Assembly: GCA_964036295.1 (NCBI GenBank) | Contig: OZ038470.1 | Coordinates: forward strand, 5,009,001 to 5,073,000 | Direction: 5' to 3' | Source of the DNA: Plumapathes pennacea | Lineage: Eukaryota > Cnidaria > Anthozoa > Antipatharia > Myriopathidae | Length of the DNA stretch: 64,000 nucleotides | Shown here: positions 35,203 through 47,100 of the stretch, one piece after another | Layout of the letters: each line of letters starts with the position of its first letter | Position numbering within the stretch: position 1 is the first letter of the stretch | Notes under the pieces: generated by a model | What the model saw: only the letters and a program-made list of their open reading frames with translations | The model's database searches: none | Told to the model about the DNA's origin: nothing | Translations under genes and position numbers: made by a program

Positions 35203-36947
35203 CCTTTAATAATGTACATCACTTTTTTGTTTTGGAATACGTCAATGCTTACTCACTTACTATACTGTTTTATAGTAAAGAAATTTTCCAAAGTAAGCCT
35301 GTTTAGTTATTTGATCGAAGTCACTGCATCCCGCATCCAAACCAATTGGGAACTCCTGCTACAGGACGAGCGGATATCTGCGAAAATCGTATCTCTAGTA
35401 GTTTCAGTTTCAGTGTATATTTTGCCATCTTTTACAACAACATGGTTAAAAGTACACAGATAACGTGGCAAGTATGAATACACTTGAGCATGAAAAGATT
35501 GAATACAGAATGAATTAATGTGGTTGAGTTCAGAAACAGCACGTTGCCTGCCTGTTGTAGGCGTGTACTTTGCTTGGCTTCGATTGATAATATCTATTTC
35601 AGTATTAATATTCTACATGTCACTTTGTCGCCGAGTTTACTCTGTTTCTCGTGATCTTTGGTTTGTATGTTCGATAACGAAACTCGTGAGAACTGATTAT
35701 TAAATCGTTTTTGTTTGCCCGTTTTATGTGAAGATGTAGACGAATGCACAGAAAACAAAAACAACTGCTCTTTAAACGCCACTTGCCATAACACTGATGG
35801 TTTATTCAACTGCAAGTGTAACAGCGGTTACGAAGGAGACGGGATAAACTGCACAGGTAGCTAAAGTTGTTCCTCATTTTTTTTTTGTACTTTAACTTTA
35901 GTGCACATCCCGCCTTAGAGCTGATACAATGTTTGCTTACAAATAATATCCGTCGATCATGCTTTCTGTTCTAATGATGTGGGTATATTTCAGCATAATA
36001 ACAAAGTTTTCCAACCCTTAGTGATAACTGACCCAGGCTGGCATCGTTACCGGGCTCGTGTGATTAGATCCTCACACTTTACTGAATTATTATTTGCAGA
36101 ACTGCCCCTTTTTGCAGACTCAGCGATTCTCGAGGGTCATTCAGATTATTCCAAAACGCTGGACGGGTACCTGAATCCTGTGCAAATAAATGGAAAGCCT
36201 TGGAAGAGGTGTTTTAAAGCCAGCGAGAACGACTTCTTGGCCACTTCATTCCATTCTCATTGTGACTACAAAGGCCCCACGGTCACGCTTGTTCGAGTTG
36301 GACAGAACGTGTTTGGCGGATACAGTGATAAAAATGGAACAAGTAAGTACTGTCAGTAAAGGAAACGGTGGGCTATTGGTTAGATATAAATAAAATAATG
36401 GATTAACTAAAGGACAATTCGATGATTTGCAAAAATTAAAACCTCTTTTGATTTATCAAACGTCTAGTTTGAAGGAGTTATAAAAAGTGAAAAGTTTTAA
36501 AAAACCTTGAGCAGGCTGGAGTATTTCATCTTAATTGGAATCGTCTGTTTTGTTGTTGTTGTTGTTGTTGTTATTGCTTGTGTGTGCCTGTGTGTGTGTG
36601 TGTTTTGTTTTGTTTTTATTTTAGGTCAAGGCTACATATGGAGCGTCAAAGCCTTCCTGTTCTCGCTCAACAACCATCTGAACCAATCGTTTACGTGTGA
36701 AGTCTATAGATACGAAGAACGTGCATTCTACAGTAAAAGCAATTATGGACCAACCTTTGGCGGTGGCTTTGGCCACGATCTGCACCTTGCAAACCAGTGT
36801 AACTTGAACTCAAATTGTCAGACGAATCTCGGCGTGAGTTATCGTCCGCCATTTAATATTGCTCACGGCACCGACGAGGCGGTCGAACTTTTTGCTGGAT
36901 CAAAGTTCTTCAGATGTGATGAGTACGAAGTTTACTACCAGGAATGA
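30151..36947 (+). CDS. Type II membrane protein with 11 EGF repeats and a TLDc domain
   Basis: Sixteen exons close in frame to 777 residues: 30151-30400, 30516-30548, 31172-31303, eleven EGF exons (31799-31921, 32384-32506, 32719-32841, 33018-33140, 33311-33433, 33641-33763, 33913-34035, 34204-34326, 34540-34662, 34951-35073, 35734-35856), then 36100-36342 and 36625-36947. Order: basic cytosolic tail of ~50 residues, TM helix [17 protein letters not shown] (no signal peptide, so type II), Ser/Thr-rich stalk, eleven 41-residue cbEGF repeats (D-[VI]-[DN]-E-C, six Cys, sequons NCS and NAT), and a C-terminal TLDc domain (residues ~590-777) with [32 protein letters not shown] and ending [10 protein letters not shown]. 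All internal introns are phase 1. A poly(A) signal AATAAA is near 37222. The ligand is unknown; recognition or adhesion is an inference. TLDc proteins are usually intracellular, so an ectodomain TLDc is unusual. Confidence 0.85.
31446..31611. mobile_element. MITE with TGCTCGACATTAA inverted ends
   Basis: A 166-bp element in intron 3 of the EGF/TLDc gene. It starts AGTGCTCGACATTAAGG and ends TTAATGTCGAGCGCT, near-perfect inverted repeats. The interior has GGTTGCCC..GGGCAACC inverted segments, so it folds along most of its length. No coding capacity. Confidence 0.75.
33018..34662 (+). repeat. Recent tandem duplication of a three-EGF-exon block
   Basis: EGF exons 4-5-6 (33018, 33311, 33641) and 7-8-9 (33913, 34204, 34540) are copies with a period of 893-899 bp. 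Exon ends match pairwise (ATATGCACAG, AAATTGCACAG and ATGTGCACAG in the same order), and the introns are nearly identical: for example GTAAATCTATTCTTATAATA after exons 4 and 7, and a T/G-rich intron containing AATGGACATTCCGTTTTTAG after exons 5 and 8. Confidence 0.9.
35113..35193. repeat. (ATT)n microsatellite
   Basis: About 27 ATT triplets in the intron after EGF exon 10. Confidence 0.95.
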
Positions 36948-39281
36948 TCAAAACAAAACCAGGCATTATAAAGTGCATTTTGAAATACTACTCAACTGGT
37001 TGCTGTGGCAGTAAGTTAAGTGTAATCCGTAATCTGATGTATTAACAGTGAAACCTCGATATAACGAACCTCGGTATCCCAAAAACCCCGATATAACGAA
37101 CGATATTCTTCAGCCCGTTACAGCCAAGCTACAGTAAAATTTGTGTGAGCGGAACCTCGCTATAACGAACAAATTTTCCCAGTCCCTTGGCCTTCGTTGT
37201 ATTGAGGTTTTACTAAAGTTAGAATAAAGAAGTGTGTGAACAAAATAATAAAAGGATGGCATCAAGTGAATTTTAGTTCCTTTTTTTTGTCCCGAGCGGC
37301 AAATCCCAATGTATATCCGCTTTCCTCCTGACCCAACACGGATAATGATCAAAATAATCGTTCTGGGCAGTTTTAGACAGAGCATCAAAACGCGGCTTTG
37401 TACACATTTAAAATTCGCTCTCTTTCATGACTTGGCTAAGTTAACTGTCTGATTGCAAAAGTGCCCTATTACAGTGGATTGCGCACTACCATATCTGACC
37501 ACTCCGCCGCTTTTTGCCTGGCGTCCCACGATCTGCCCTGGGTCTCCGAGGATGGCACTACTGGTAATCAATCACATTCAAGGAAGTTGTAGCATTTATT
37601 ATAGTGATAAGCTGCAATTTTCTTTAATTCTAAACTGACCGGTAATCCCGAACTTTGTATGTGAATAGAGCCGTTTTCAGATGACTGTCGAAAACCAAAA
37701 CCAAAGTAATCACACAGGCCAATCACAGAAACTGAGAGAAAACAGTTCAGCCAATTGGAAGCCAAAGTAATTTGCGTTTGGTCTTGTGTTTGGTTTTACT
37801 TTCCAATCAGCAGTGCGAGTACACGCCATCGCTTGCGTGAGAAGTGTTTGGTTTTGGTTTTGGTTTTGTTCCTGATTGGCTGAGCATGCTGACAAACTCG
37901 TGTGGACCAATCCGAAAGCGAAGCAAACGCAAAACCAAAGCAATCACACAATTACTTTCGACAGTCATCCGAAAACGGCTCTATTGGTGAACCCCCTTCT
38001 GAGCCGTGTGACCCACTCGGCAAGCCAATGGAATCTCGGATTCTGAACAAAAGCCTTTTGTTTTATGACGCAGCGTTTGCGGAAAGCATAAAAGATCCAT
38101 TGATTTATCGATCCAAAGTTCGCCGAGTGCCCATTGTTCAAGCTAAAGGCTAAACACGAGAGTGAGTTTTTTTGCTTCGACAGAAGTGCAAACCCCATGT
38201 CTTACGTTCACTTGATACCGTGAGAAGCAACAGCAGTCGGAAGTCTCTTTTGAGCGTGCGCTGTGTTGTGTTGTGTTGTGCTGGTTTGCGCAGGCAGCCA
38301 AAAACTGAACGTCTATCGATGCCTACTGGACTCTATACGCATTGTCGACTGATATCCAGCGGACAGTGACTCCACCATCGGTTTGTTATCTGTGATTTTA
38401 CATTATAATTATAATTCCCTATTTTTGCTTGAAAATGATAATGTTGGCGGAAATGTGAAGCGCGCGGAGGCCTGGAGGAAAGGCAATACAAACTAGGAAA
38501 CCTGGGTACAAAAGTAGACATATAGTGAGTGTTACATGACGGAGAAAATACATTGAAATTTAGCTGCCATTTTGTAGTGTAATAATTTAGCCATGAATAA
38601 GGTGAATTAGCCAGTGTTTAGTCTTTCTCGCTTGTTACATTGCTAAAGGAGATAACGAGAGACGAGTGACACAACTGCAGTGGATGCCCTCTAGTGGTAA
38701 ATATGGAGAGGAGCAGAAAATGTCAAATTTTGGCGATTCATCGAGCCGGAGGAGCAACTAAGATGGGGAAGTCGGACGTTTACCGGTGGAAGCAGAAGGT
38801 AATTCAGGAGATTTTGAGAGGGAGGGAAGAGCCATTATAATTTTGACGAAACTACTCAAATGAAATTCAGTAGAAAACGATCCCGAACAAAAATATTGTA
38901 ACAGGAAAGAAAGAACAAAGCAAATAATGCAGTATACAACTGAGGTCATGCTATCCCCGGAAACTATTCTTTGAAATTGAATTGTCTGTCTGATTGCAAA
39001 AGTGCCACATTACACTGGATTGTGCACTAATTAATCACATTCAAGAAAATTGCAGCAATTTATTATCAAGAGAGTGATAAGCTGCAATTTCTTCCTCAGG
39101 TTTTTACCAGAGATATATATTCACACAGTATGGCGAATTTCTGACTTCTTAACAGTTTGATCAGGACGTGATTGAAATAACAAATTCTCACTTTATCACT
39201 CACACAATTGCTTCTTGTTGAGCAGGTAGAAATTGTACCACACAACATCTTTAAGTTATTCACTTTGCATTTTTCTCTCAG
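36948..39281. other. Gene-free interval after the EGF/TLDc gene
   Basis: The 3' UTR of the EGF/TLDc gene probably ends near 37230. A stretch at 37050-37205 repeats 'ATATAACGAAC' segments in direct order (a known style of simple MITE). The MITE at 37667-37983 and unassigned DNA follow. No exon was recognised up to the orphan pentraxin exon at 39282. Confidence 0.5.
37667..37983. mobile_element. MITE with TAGAGCCGTTTTC inverted ends
   Basis: A 317-bp element. The left end TAGAGCCGTTTTCAGATGAC and the right end (inverted) GTCATCCGAAAACGGCTCTA match over about 28 bases, including CTGTCGAAA. The interior is rich in GGTTTTGGTTTT and AAACCAAAGTAAT segments arranged symmetrically. Diverged relatives lie at about 5875-6010, 40275-40400 and 55331-55365. 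Confidence 0.85.
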
Positions 39282-39675
39282 CTCCAGTTCAACTTCTGTA
39301 TCAGCCAATGACAGTCTGTGGCACTATATCTGCTTTAACTGGGAGAACTCCACCAGCTCATGGAATATTTAAAAAGATGGTGTCCTCAGCAAGAGTGGCT
39401 CAGACCTCAACAAAGGTCACATGATTCATGCGGGTGGATTCCTTGCACTTGGACAAGACCAAGACTTGTTGGGAGGTGATTTTCAAGAATTGCAGTCGCT
39501 TTTTGGGGATATGAATAGCGTCGATGTGTGGAATTGCATGCTGATTGCAAAGCATATTTCCATTTTGTCCAAATTGTGCAACACAGGAAGGGAAGTGTGT
39601 TCAAGTGGTCTGAAATCAGGAGTGGAGTCAGTGAAGCAGTGCAGCTTATTCAGCAATCCGTCTGATTGTGTTTAG
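39282..39675 (+). pseudogene. Orphan second-half pentraxin exon (pseudogene)
   Basis: After an acceptor (TTTTCTCTCAG) comes a copy of the exon at 57086-57471: SVSANDSLWHYICFNWENST is recognisable, but TGGAATATT is followed by an in-frame TAA where the intact exons encode W-N-I-Y-K. A further one-base loss before GTGGTCTGA shifts the frame, and the conserved Arg of NVWNRVL is changed (N-C-M-L). The matching first-half exon and the N-terminal module are absent nearby. The sequence after it (TTATTTATTGTGTCATTTGG) matches that after the chimeric exon at 48.8-49.1 kb, so this is the left remnant of a tandemly duplicated gene. Confidence 0.8.
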
Positions 39676-40274
39676 AATGCTGTAGCCAGGATGGCATTAT
39701 TTATTGTGTCATTTGGTCATATTATCATGTGTGAACCAGTATGTTGCAAGCACAATATTGTAAGTCCACAACTGAAACACTTTTGGACATGTTCTATTGG
39801 GACAAACCTTTTAAACCTACTGTAATATTCTAATAAGCCCCCCTCCTGGAGGAGGGGTTTATTTCAAAAATTTACCTTGTACAGTAGAAGGGGGGCAGAT
39901 TGGAGAGAGAGCTATTAGAGCATTTTCGGTAAACTGGTTTTGGTTAGTGTACCAATAGAACTCATTTTAACCATTTTCGGTTAAAAAATGTTGAAAACAT
40001 GGCCATATACCTGGTACCATTGTTTTCAACCAGGTCATGCGTAGGTTGCAAAAGTTGATCAACCAAACCAACCAAAAATTGTTGATTCCAAAAGCACAGT
40101 GATAAAAGCTTCGACCAACCAAAAATGGTTGGTCCCACTAGAACATGAGATTAGATTGCAAGTGGCCTGTCTTTTATAAGCAAAACTCAATATTGGGTTT
40201 TTGGTGATTTGCAGAATAGAGTGGCTGGTGGATACAGCATCGAGGCAGCCTGGCTGTATGCACAGGCTGTAAAG

Positions 40275-40400
40275 ACTAGAGCAGTTTTGTGTGACTGTTG
40301 AAAATGAAAACCACAGCAGATACACTGCCAATCACAAAGGCTGCGAAGAAAACATTTTCAGCCAACCAGAGGTAAAGGTATTTTGCGATGAGACCGGTCA
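40275..40400. mobile_element. Degenerate MITE related to the 37.67-kb element
   Basis: GAGCAGTTTTGTGTGACTGT, GCCAATCACAAAGGC, AGCCAACCAGAGG and GACCGGTCAGCAGTGCGAG match the left arm and interior of the 37667-37983 element. The right end is eroded. Confidence 0.5.
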
Positions 40401-40551
40401 GCAGTGCGAGAAAGCCATCAGCAACAGCAACAACAACATATATTTACACCAATAACCAATAATTTCATACAATAACAAAAATTGAAGAAAAATGCCCATA
40501 TAAATTTGTGGTGCAGGCTACCTAGAATAACCTGGGTGTTATGAATATGGC

Positions 40552-41817
40552 GAATTTCGTGATAAACTATATATACATACGCAAACAAAATATCGCCAAA
40601 AAATATTTCTGAATGATCCTTATATACCGACGAAACATTTCGCCGTTAATTAACGGCGAGATTTTCTGTCTGTATATAGAGAGACACAACATTTCGCCGT
40701 TATTTAACGGCGAGATTTTCTGTCTGTATATAGAGAGACACAACATTTCGCCGTTAATTAACGGCGAGATTTTCTGTCTGTATATAGAGAGACACAACAT
40801 TTCGCCGTTAATTAACGGCGAGATTTTCTGTCTGTATATAGGGAGACAACATTTCGCCGTTAATTAACGGCGAGATTTTCTGTCTGTATATAGAGAGACA
40901 CAACATTTCGCCGTTATTTAACGCATTCAATGCCGCTGCTAGAGTCCTTTGTAATAAACAAGATGGAAACTCGTATTCGACTGCAGTTACCCAGGTGTTC
41001 CACTTTACCAGTTTACCATTCCGTTTTCAAAATAAGGGGTGACAGTTGGCACCAGTTCAAACGCTGACCTTTTATCGTCAAAAGATTGTCGTCTGAACCA
41101 GCTGGGCAGAGTGCATAATTCAAACTTTCCATGAACCCAATCATTTACGACTTATCTTTATGTTCCAACGTTTTACTCGAATGAATTTAGGGCGACTCAA
41201 GTGCGTCTGCGTGTGAATCAAAATTAGTCGAAGTAAAGATTTTGGTTATTTACAGACGGTAGTGTCACCCTTAACAGGCATTTTGCATGAAACGTCATTG
41301 AAAACAATTACTTGAAGGTAAACTATTGTATTTAATATTTAGCGACTTATTTTGTGAGGAACCGCTAGTGCAACAGCGAAGTGCATCATGGTAGTTATAT
41401 AGTTAAATAGCGTCATCATGCAAATGTTAATTAACGGCGAAATGTTGTGTCTCTCTATATACAGACAGAAAATCTCGCCGTTAATTAACGGCGAAATGTT
41501 GTGTCTCTCTATATACAGACAGAAAATCTCGCCGTTAATTAACGGCGAAATGTTGTGTCCCTATATACAGACAGAAAATCTCGCCGTTAATTAACGGCGA
41601 AATGTTGTGTCTCTCTATATACAGACAGAAAATCTCGCCGTTAAATAACGGCGAAATGTTGTGTCCCTATATACAGACAGAAAATCTCGCCGTTAAATAA
41701 CGGCGAAATGTTGTGTCTGTATATAAGGTTTGAAGTAATTGTTTATGTCTTCACCGCTTCTTTGTTGCAATATAATTCATACGTATCTGTATATAAAATT
41801 AACGACGAAATTCGTCA
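40552..41817. mobile_element. Fold-back element built of palindromic 54-bp repeats
   Basis: Ends are imperfect inverted repeats: GGCGAATTTCGTGATAAAC on the left, and a right end whose complement reads GACGAATTTCGTCGTTAA. Inside the left end is an array of six units (palindromic cores at 40641, 40695, 40749, 40803, 40855, 40909); inside the right end is the same unit in opposite orientation (cores at 41425, 41476, 41530, 41582, 41636, 41688). Units are 52-55 bp, each containing the perfect palindrome CGCCGTTAATTAACGGCG. About 500 bp of unique DNA lies between the arrays and encodes nothing recognisable. A 54-bp period is divisible by three, so the arrays look open in several frames; these are not genes. 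Confidence 0.85.
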
Positions 41818-41994
41818 TTGTATAAACTCCGGAAGAACTAGTGTGCAGTTTTTCTCTTGATGATTTTGTACGTCTGTAGTGCACGTTTTGTGCGCCAAAT
41901 TATTCGTCGTCCAAGGTCCACACGGCCAATCATTCGTAAATGGCCCCATTTAGCAAAACTTAAGACAGAATGAAACCCAACCCATTTCCAGGGC

Positions 41995-42520
41995 AAATTT
42001 CGTGAACGAAACTGCTGCTTACAAAAGCGTTCCCGCTTTGATGGTTTGCTTCCGTTTCCGCTTTTCTCACACCTTATTAAAAGCAGGTCAATCCGGTTGG
42101 CTATCCGGCTAGTCTAGTAGTGATTTTTATATTTGTTTTGCAATTGGTAGCTTGTCTCACTTACGGTGTGGGTGAAGTTACTCAAAGCCAGCGATTGGTC
42201 AGCAAGGGTGACTACGTCACTTTTTTTTACGAAACATAAAGAGAAGGACCGCCAACACTCTTGCTCAGTGCACAGGAAAGGCGGGGGCGTTTAGTGGGCG
42301 ATATTTTGCGATCTAAAGTCGGTTCAGATCCAAGCATAATGTCGCAGATACATCCAGTTACTCCTCTGGGAACTGAAGCAAGGACAAAGAGGACGTTAAC
42401 CAAACGTCGTGCTATTATTATTTTTGTTTGCGCGGCAATCGTGATCGCGGCTGCTATAATTCTGTCAGCCGTATATGTGCCAAAGAAGATCATTAATGAC
42501 AATGGAAGTATGTTCTGCGA

Positions 42521-42598
<78 letters not shown>

Positions 42599-44175
42599 TA
42601 TTATTGTTTTCTCGTTTTGTTCCTTGGCTGAGATTTGCGTTTGGTACACCTTTCAACCGTGAGTTTTGTGTTATTCTCAGAAACAAGTCGGGGAAACAAT
42701 GGAGACCAAGTTGGTAAGTACAAATATTTAAGAATGTCTTTTTGTGTTTTCCTGTGTGTGCGAGCTTGTGGGACAGCCGCACTTAATTAGTGGGTACCGT
42801 TACTTCGAGTCGTTTGTTTGTTTGGAAATGTTGTAGTCGAAGACATGTTCTGCCAGTTAGAAATCTTGTCTCCGCGCAAGATTCAGGTGCACCTGAATGC
42901 TGGCGTCAGAAAGAAATTTCGTTCCTTTTTTTTTTTGTATCTTTGTAATGTGGATGGTGTAAGTTTTGGAAGCACTATAAGTTGTCCTTGTGCTGTATCT
43001 GTCCGTATTGTGTCGCATCTCTTGACAATATACTTTGTCCGCATTCTACCGCACCTATTTGCAGAGGACAGTTATAGACCACTTGACTCAATGTGTAAGC
43101 AACGGGGAGCGCGAACCCCAGGGTTGTGGGAAAGAATTGAATGCGGAACCTGAAACTGGTTTGTCGGTAGTCCTCACTGTTGATTCCGTTTGTATGAGCA
43201 AACAAGCAAATCAATCGGGTTTTACTGAACTAACTGATCTTATTATACTTCGCCGCCCTTTTACACGACCGCAATATTATTAAGTATTAAACAGTAGAAT
43301 ACAATCTGTTTTTATGAAACTATTCTTTGACTTCATTTTCATTGAAGCTAACGTGTTTGGTTTTGGATATTAATTGGCCGGAATCAAAAATCTCCGCTTT
43401 CCTTACGAAATACAGAAAGTCTTGATTCCGGAGCACTGTGCGAATCCTAAACAGTTTACAGGAAACAAGATTTACGAAGTTACGAAGGAATGTTGAGTGT
43501 GCTGATTGTTGTTAGCGTTATTCTCGTCGATTTTTTGCGCAATTGAAATTGCAAAATTTCGAGGACTCCTAAAATTTACTAAGTTGTAGCTATGTTACTT
43601 CCATTCTAAAGATACAGTGCGAGCATACAAACTTTCGCTACAGTTCTGTGTGGTAATGTTTCGTCAGATTTTGATTTATTGCACGAGTTGCCTTACGATG
43701 ACCTGAAGTGGTTGTAAATCTTTTATGAGAAAAAGAATCACAAGGTTTCATATTGTTCGGTTTTAATTCAGAGTTTGGTATCTTCAGAGTTTGCGCAACT
43801 GGCATATTTTCTCTGAAACAAACGTTTTAAACCCGGTGTTTATAACATTTCTCTTTGCCGTATAACAAAGGTTTTTGTACATTTCCAGAATATGAATATG
43901 ACTTCTCAATACTTGCAGTTCTGCTAGATATTTAGATTACTCCTTGGTAAATAGAGCAGTCGTATCGATGTCATTCTGTCAGTATCTTTAACATGGAATT
44001 TCCAAACGCCGAAGTTCTTAAACTGTCTTCCATGAAGTTCAGTTATATCTCAATTCTTTACGGATTGTCACTGCACTCATTTGAGTGTACAAATAACGTA
44101 GCCAAGATCGTCACTGAAAACCACTAAGTACTTAAGGCTTCACGCACGTGTGAAGACATAAATTAAAAGCCGTAG
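41995..44175 (+). repeat. Segmental duplication block A (promoter, exon 1, exon 2)
   Basis: Matches block B at 49395-51190 along its whole length: the GCTTTGATGGTTTGCTTC promoter stretch, the two coding exons, the (TTA)n microsatellite in intron 1, GATTCAGGTGCA in intron 2, CTTCGCCGCCCTTTTACACG, CCTAAACAGTTTACAGGAAA, and CTTCACGCACGTGTGAA at the right end. The matches are in the same order and spacing, so this is a gene-scale tandem duplication rather than dispersed repeats. Confidence 0.85.
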
Positions 44176-47100
44176 AGTGGGCTACTCCCATTTGTATGAG
44201 TATGTATGTATAAGTCTTACAAGAGTATGCCACCAAAGGGTATCGTTTTCAAGCGTTTTGGTCTGAAATAAGGTATAGATTTTGTCTTTTGGTCTGAAAT
44301 AAGGTATAGATTTTGTCTTTTGGTCTGGAACAGGATAGTAGTTTTTAAATAGGGTACAGATTATTCATATTGGTTGTGTATATTTTACGACTTGTTTACG
44401 ACTTTTGAGTTGTTTTTATGACCTGTTGTTTTTCCTTGATGTTCAATTAGTCGTAATTCTGACTTCCTTTCTGAAATTTAGTTCTGAAGGTTAGTTGTGA
44501 TTATGATTGTTAACAGTGGTTGATCGATCTGATCTTGTAATTTTTCTATTTTAGCGATTCAATTCAGTACGAACAAGTCGATCCGTGCTTTAGTCAACTT
44601 GTTCCAGACACACACTGAAGTAGACACAGAGACAGAGACAGAGACAGACACGGACGGACATCATCATCATCGTAATAATGATAATAACATTTAATAATGA
44701 TATTGCGCAAATTTACGTGTGAGTATGATCAAACGCGCATAGCATGGCTTAAAAATTTTAATTTATTTACTAGAGTATACAGGGAATAACATCTAGCAAA
44801 ATCACATTAAAATGCTAAAACACTATCAGAACCTACACTTCAAGCAACTAAACAAGACATTAAGTATATATGCCCCTGAAGCCATCGATTAAATGGTAGA
44901 TGAACCGATATACAAGCTGACGTCCGATCTCATCTACACTTATAATTTAAAGCGCATTTCATCATATTCACATGGAAATTGCGCCATATAAATGTAAATT
45001 CATTTATTCATATACCAACCCTCCGCACTTGAGCAGTTAAAATAAACAGAGCGAAAGGTACACTTTAGACCTTCGAAGGAACCACACATGAATATATATG
45101 TTAAAAGGCTAAGACAGGACATTAATGAATAAACATTGCATAATCAGCGATTTCAGTCGAATAATATAAATGAACGCAAGAGAGCAACCTTGGACAGACT
45201 GAGCAAGAACAGGGACATTAGCATAAAACCCGCAGACATAAAGAGCAAATAATTCTGGAAGACCGGTCATTTCCTCCGTTAATAGCCACACGGAGAAAAC
45301 GTTGGCTTATGTGGATGGTGAATTTCTAAGACCTATAGCAGAGACCCTACCGTCATACATACGGGACACTACGGACTTTTTTTCGTAAAACGATTGCGGA
45401 GTTTACAAAAGTTACCGGAAGAATGTTATATTTAATAAATTTCCACTGGTTTGCCGTGGTGTGGACTCTTTATTTACCACGATTTACGTCATCACATGGT
45501 CAAAATGTTGTGGACTCACGAGGCGCTTCGCCGAGAAATTTCCACTGGTTTGCCGTGGTGTGGACTCTTTATTTACCACGATTTACGTCATCACATGGTC
45601 AAAATGTTGTGGACTCACGAGGCGCTTCGCCGAGTGAGTCCACAACAAATTTTGACCTTGTGATGGCGTAAATCGTGGTAAATAAGAGTCCACACCACGG
45701 CAAACCAGTGGAAATTTGTTTTCTACTACACTATTTAGAAATATACAAGAAAATTTCGCTGTATTTCGTTGCAAAACGTGACACGCTGGCGTCAGCTGGC
45801 GTCACATCGTTGTCTGGACTCTTATTTACCACGGTTAATCGACCAATCAGAGAGCGAGAAACTAGTGTGTTGTGGTAAAATTAGCAACATTACTAACTCA
45901 AGGAGAATGTCTTTGGACCAAAGACCAGGAACACACAGATTGCATACCTTTGGTAAAAACATACAAGCCCCACACCACCTATATTGCTGAAATTGCTAAT
46001 AGAAATTGGAAATTCCTGCAATCAAAGGAAAGGCTGGCCCGCATATTCCACAAACTACCACTGGTCGCATTTAGACGACCAAAACGTTTCCGAGACAGAC
46101 TCGTGAGCACAAAATTTAAAGGTAGAACGGGATGCCATATTCTGGCCAAATAAGGAGTGCCGACCAAGCAACAAACCCAAGCGTAGCTGGTGTGAACGAG
46201 TAATATTAAATACGACTGCAACGTTTATGAGCACAACAACAAAGTCTTCACTATTTTTCACTCTGTGGACTGCCAATAGTCTTGGCTACTTGCTTGCAAA
46301 ATAGGCTGCCCCGTTTTTGATCTACATGGAGTACGTGTACCTCGTTGGGGTGGTTTATGTAGAACGTTATTGTTTTCTATGGTGTTGCTACCCAGCATAT
46401 CCTTTAAACTACGACAACGTTGATACTGTGATAGGGTTCAGTTGCATTAAGTACCAGTGTTTATGAAAAACCTTTGTAATATGTGGAAGGGTCCTCATAG
46501 GTTACGATAAAAGTTATCCTCTCTGATAGCTGTTAGTTTTTGTTTAGTAAGAGAGTTATTGAGGTTGTTCGTGGTATACATGGCTGCTCGTTGAATCTGT
46601 TTCTCAGCTTGTTCTGATCTGTAGCCTCTGCTGATCATAGATTTCTTTAAGGATTCACAGTTTCTTGAAAAATCAGAGTTTTCGGAGTAGATGCGTTTAA
46701 TGCGTGGAGCTTGTCCATTTCAATACTAGATTTTAGAGTGCGTTGGTGATCTAAGAGTGACGTACATAGTACTTGCTCTCTGTCTCAATTTGTCCCTTAT
46801 TGTTTTCTTGTACAGATACCACCACAAGGTCAACTTTGACTACAACAAGGACAAGCTACATCAAGTTAGTCGCAACGGACAGCAGAGCTTTTCTCGAAAC
46901 AAAATCCCTATTGGTCCTTGTATCGCCGACCTCAGCAGCTGAGCTGAAGACAAGCGCAACAGCAGTGCCAGGTTTGTAAACGCAAATTTTCGTCCTTGGG
47001 TGGTGACGATAAACGGTTGACTTAGTCTCTCGACCTTGTCTGATACAAGATATACAAGGTTATACTATATGCTAATGACGTCACCTGCTTTTGCACAGCA

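Noticed and set aside
40567-40867. Open frames with an 18-residue repeat on both strands, and a CRISPR-like look of regular repeats
   Set aside because: The unit is 54 bp, so frames stay open by chance. The repeats have no unique spacers, are themselves palindromic and lie in eukaryotic DNA, so this is a fold-back element, not a coding gene or CRISPR.
42227-42717. Open frames with poly-Asn, poly-Leu or poly-Tyr extending from exon 1
   Set aside because: They read through the exon 1 donor (GTATGT) into the intronic TTA array; the splice to 42681 restores the family sequence.
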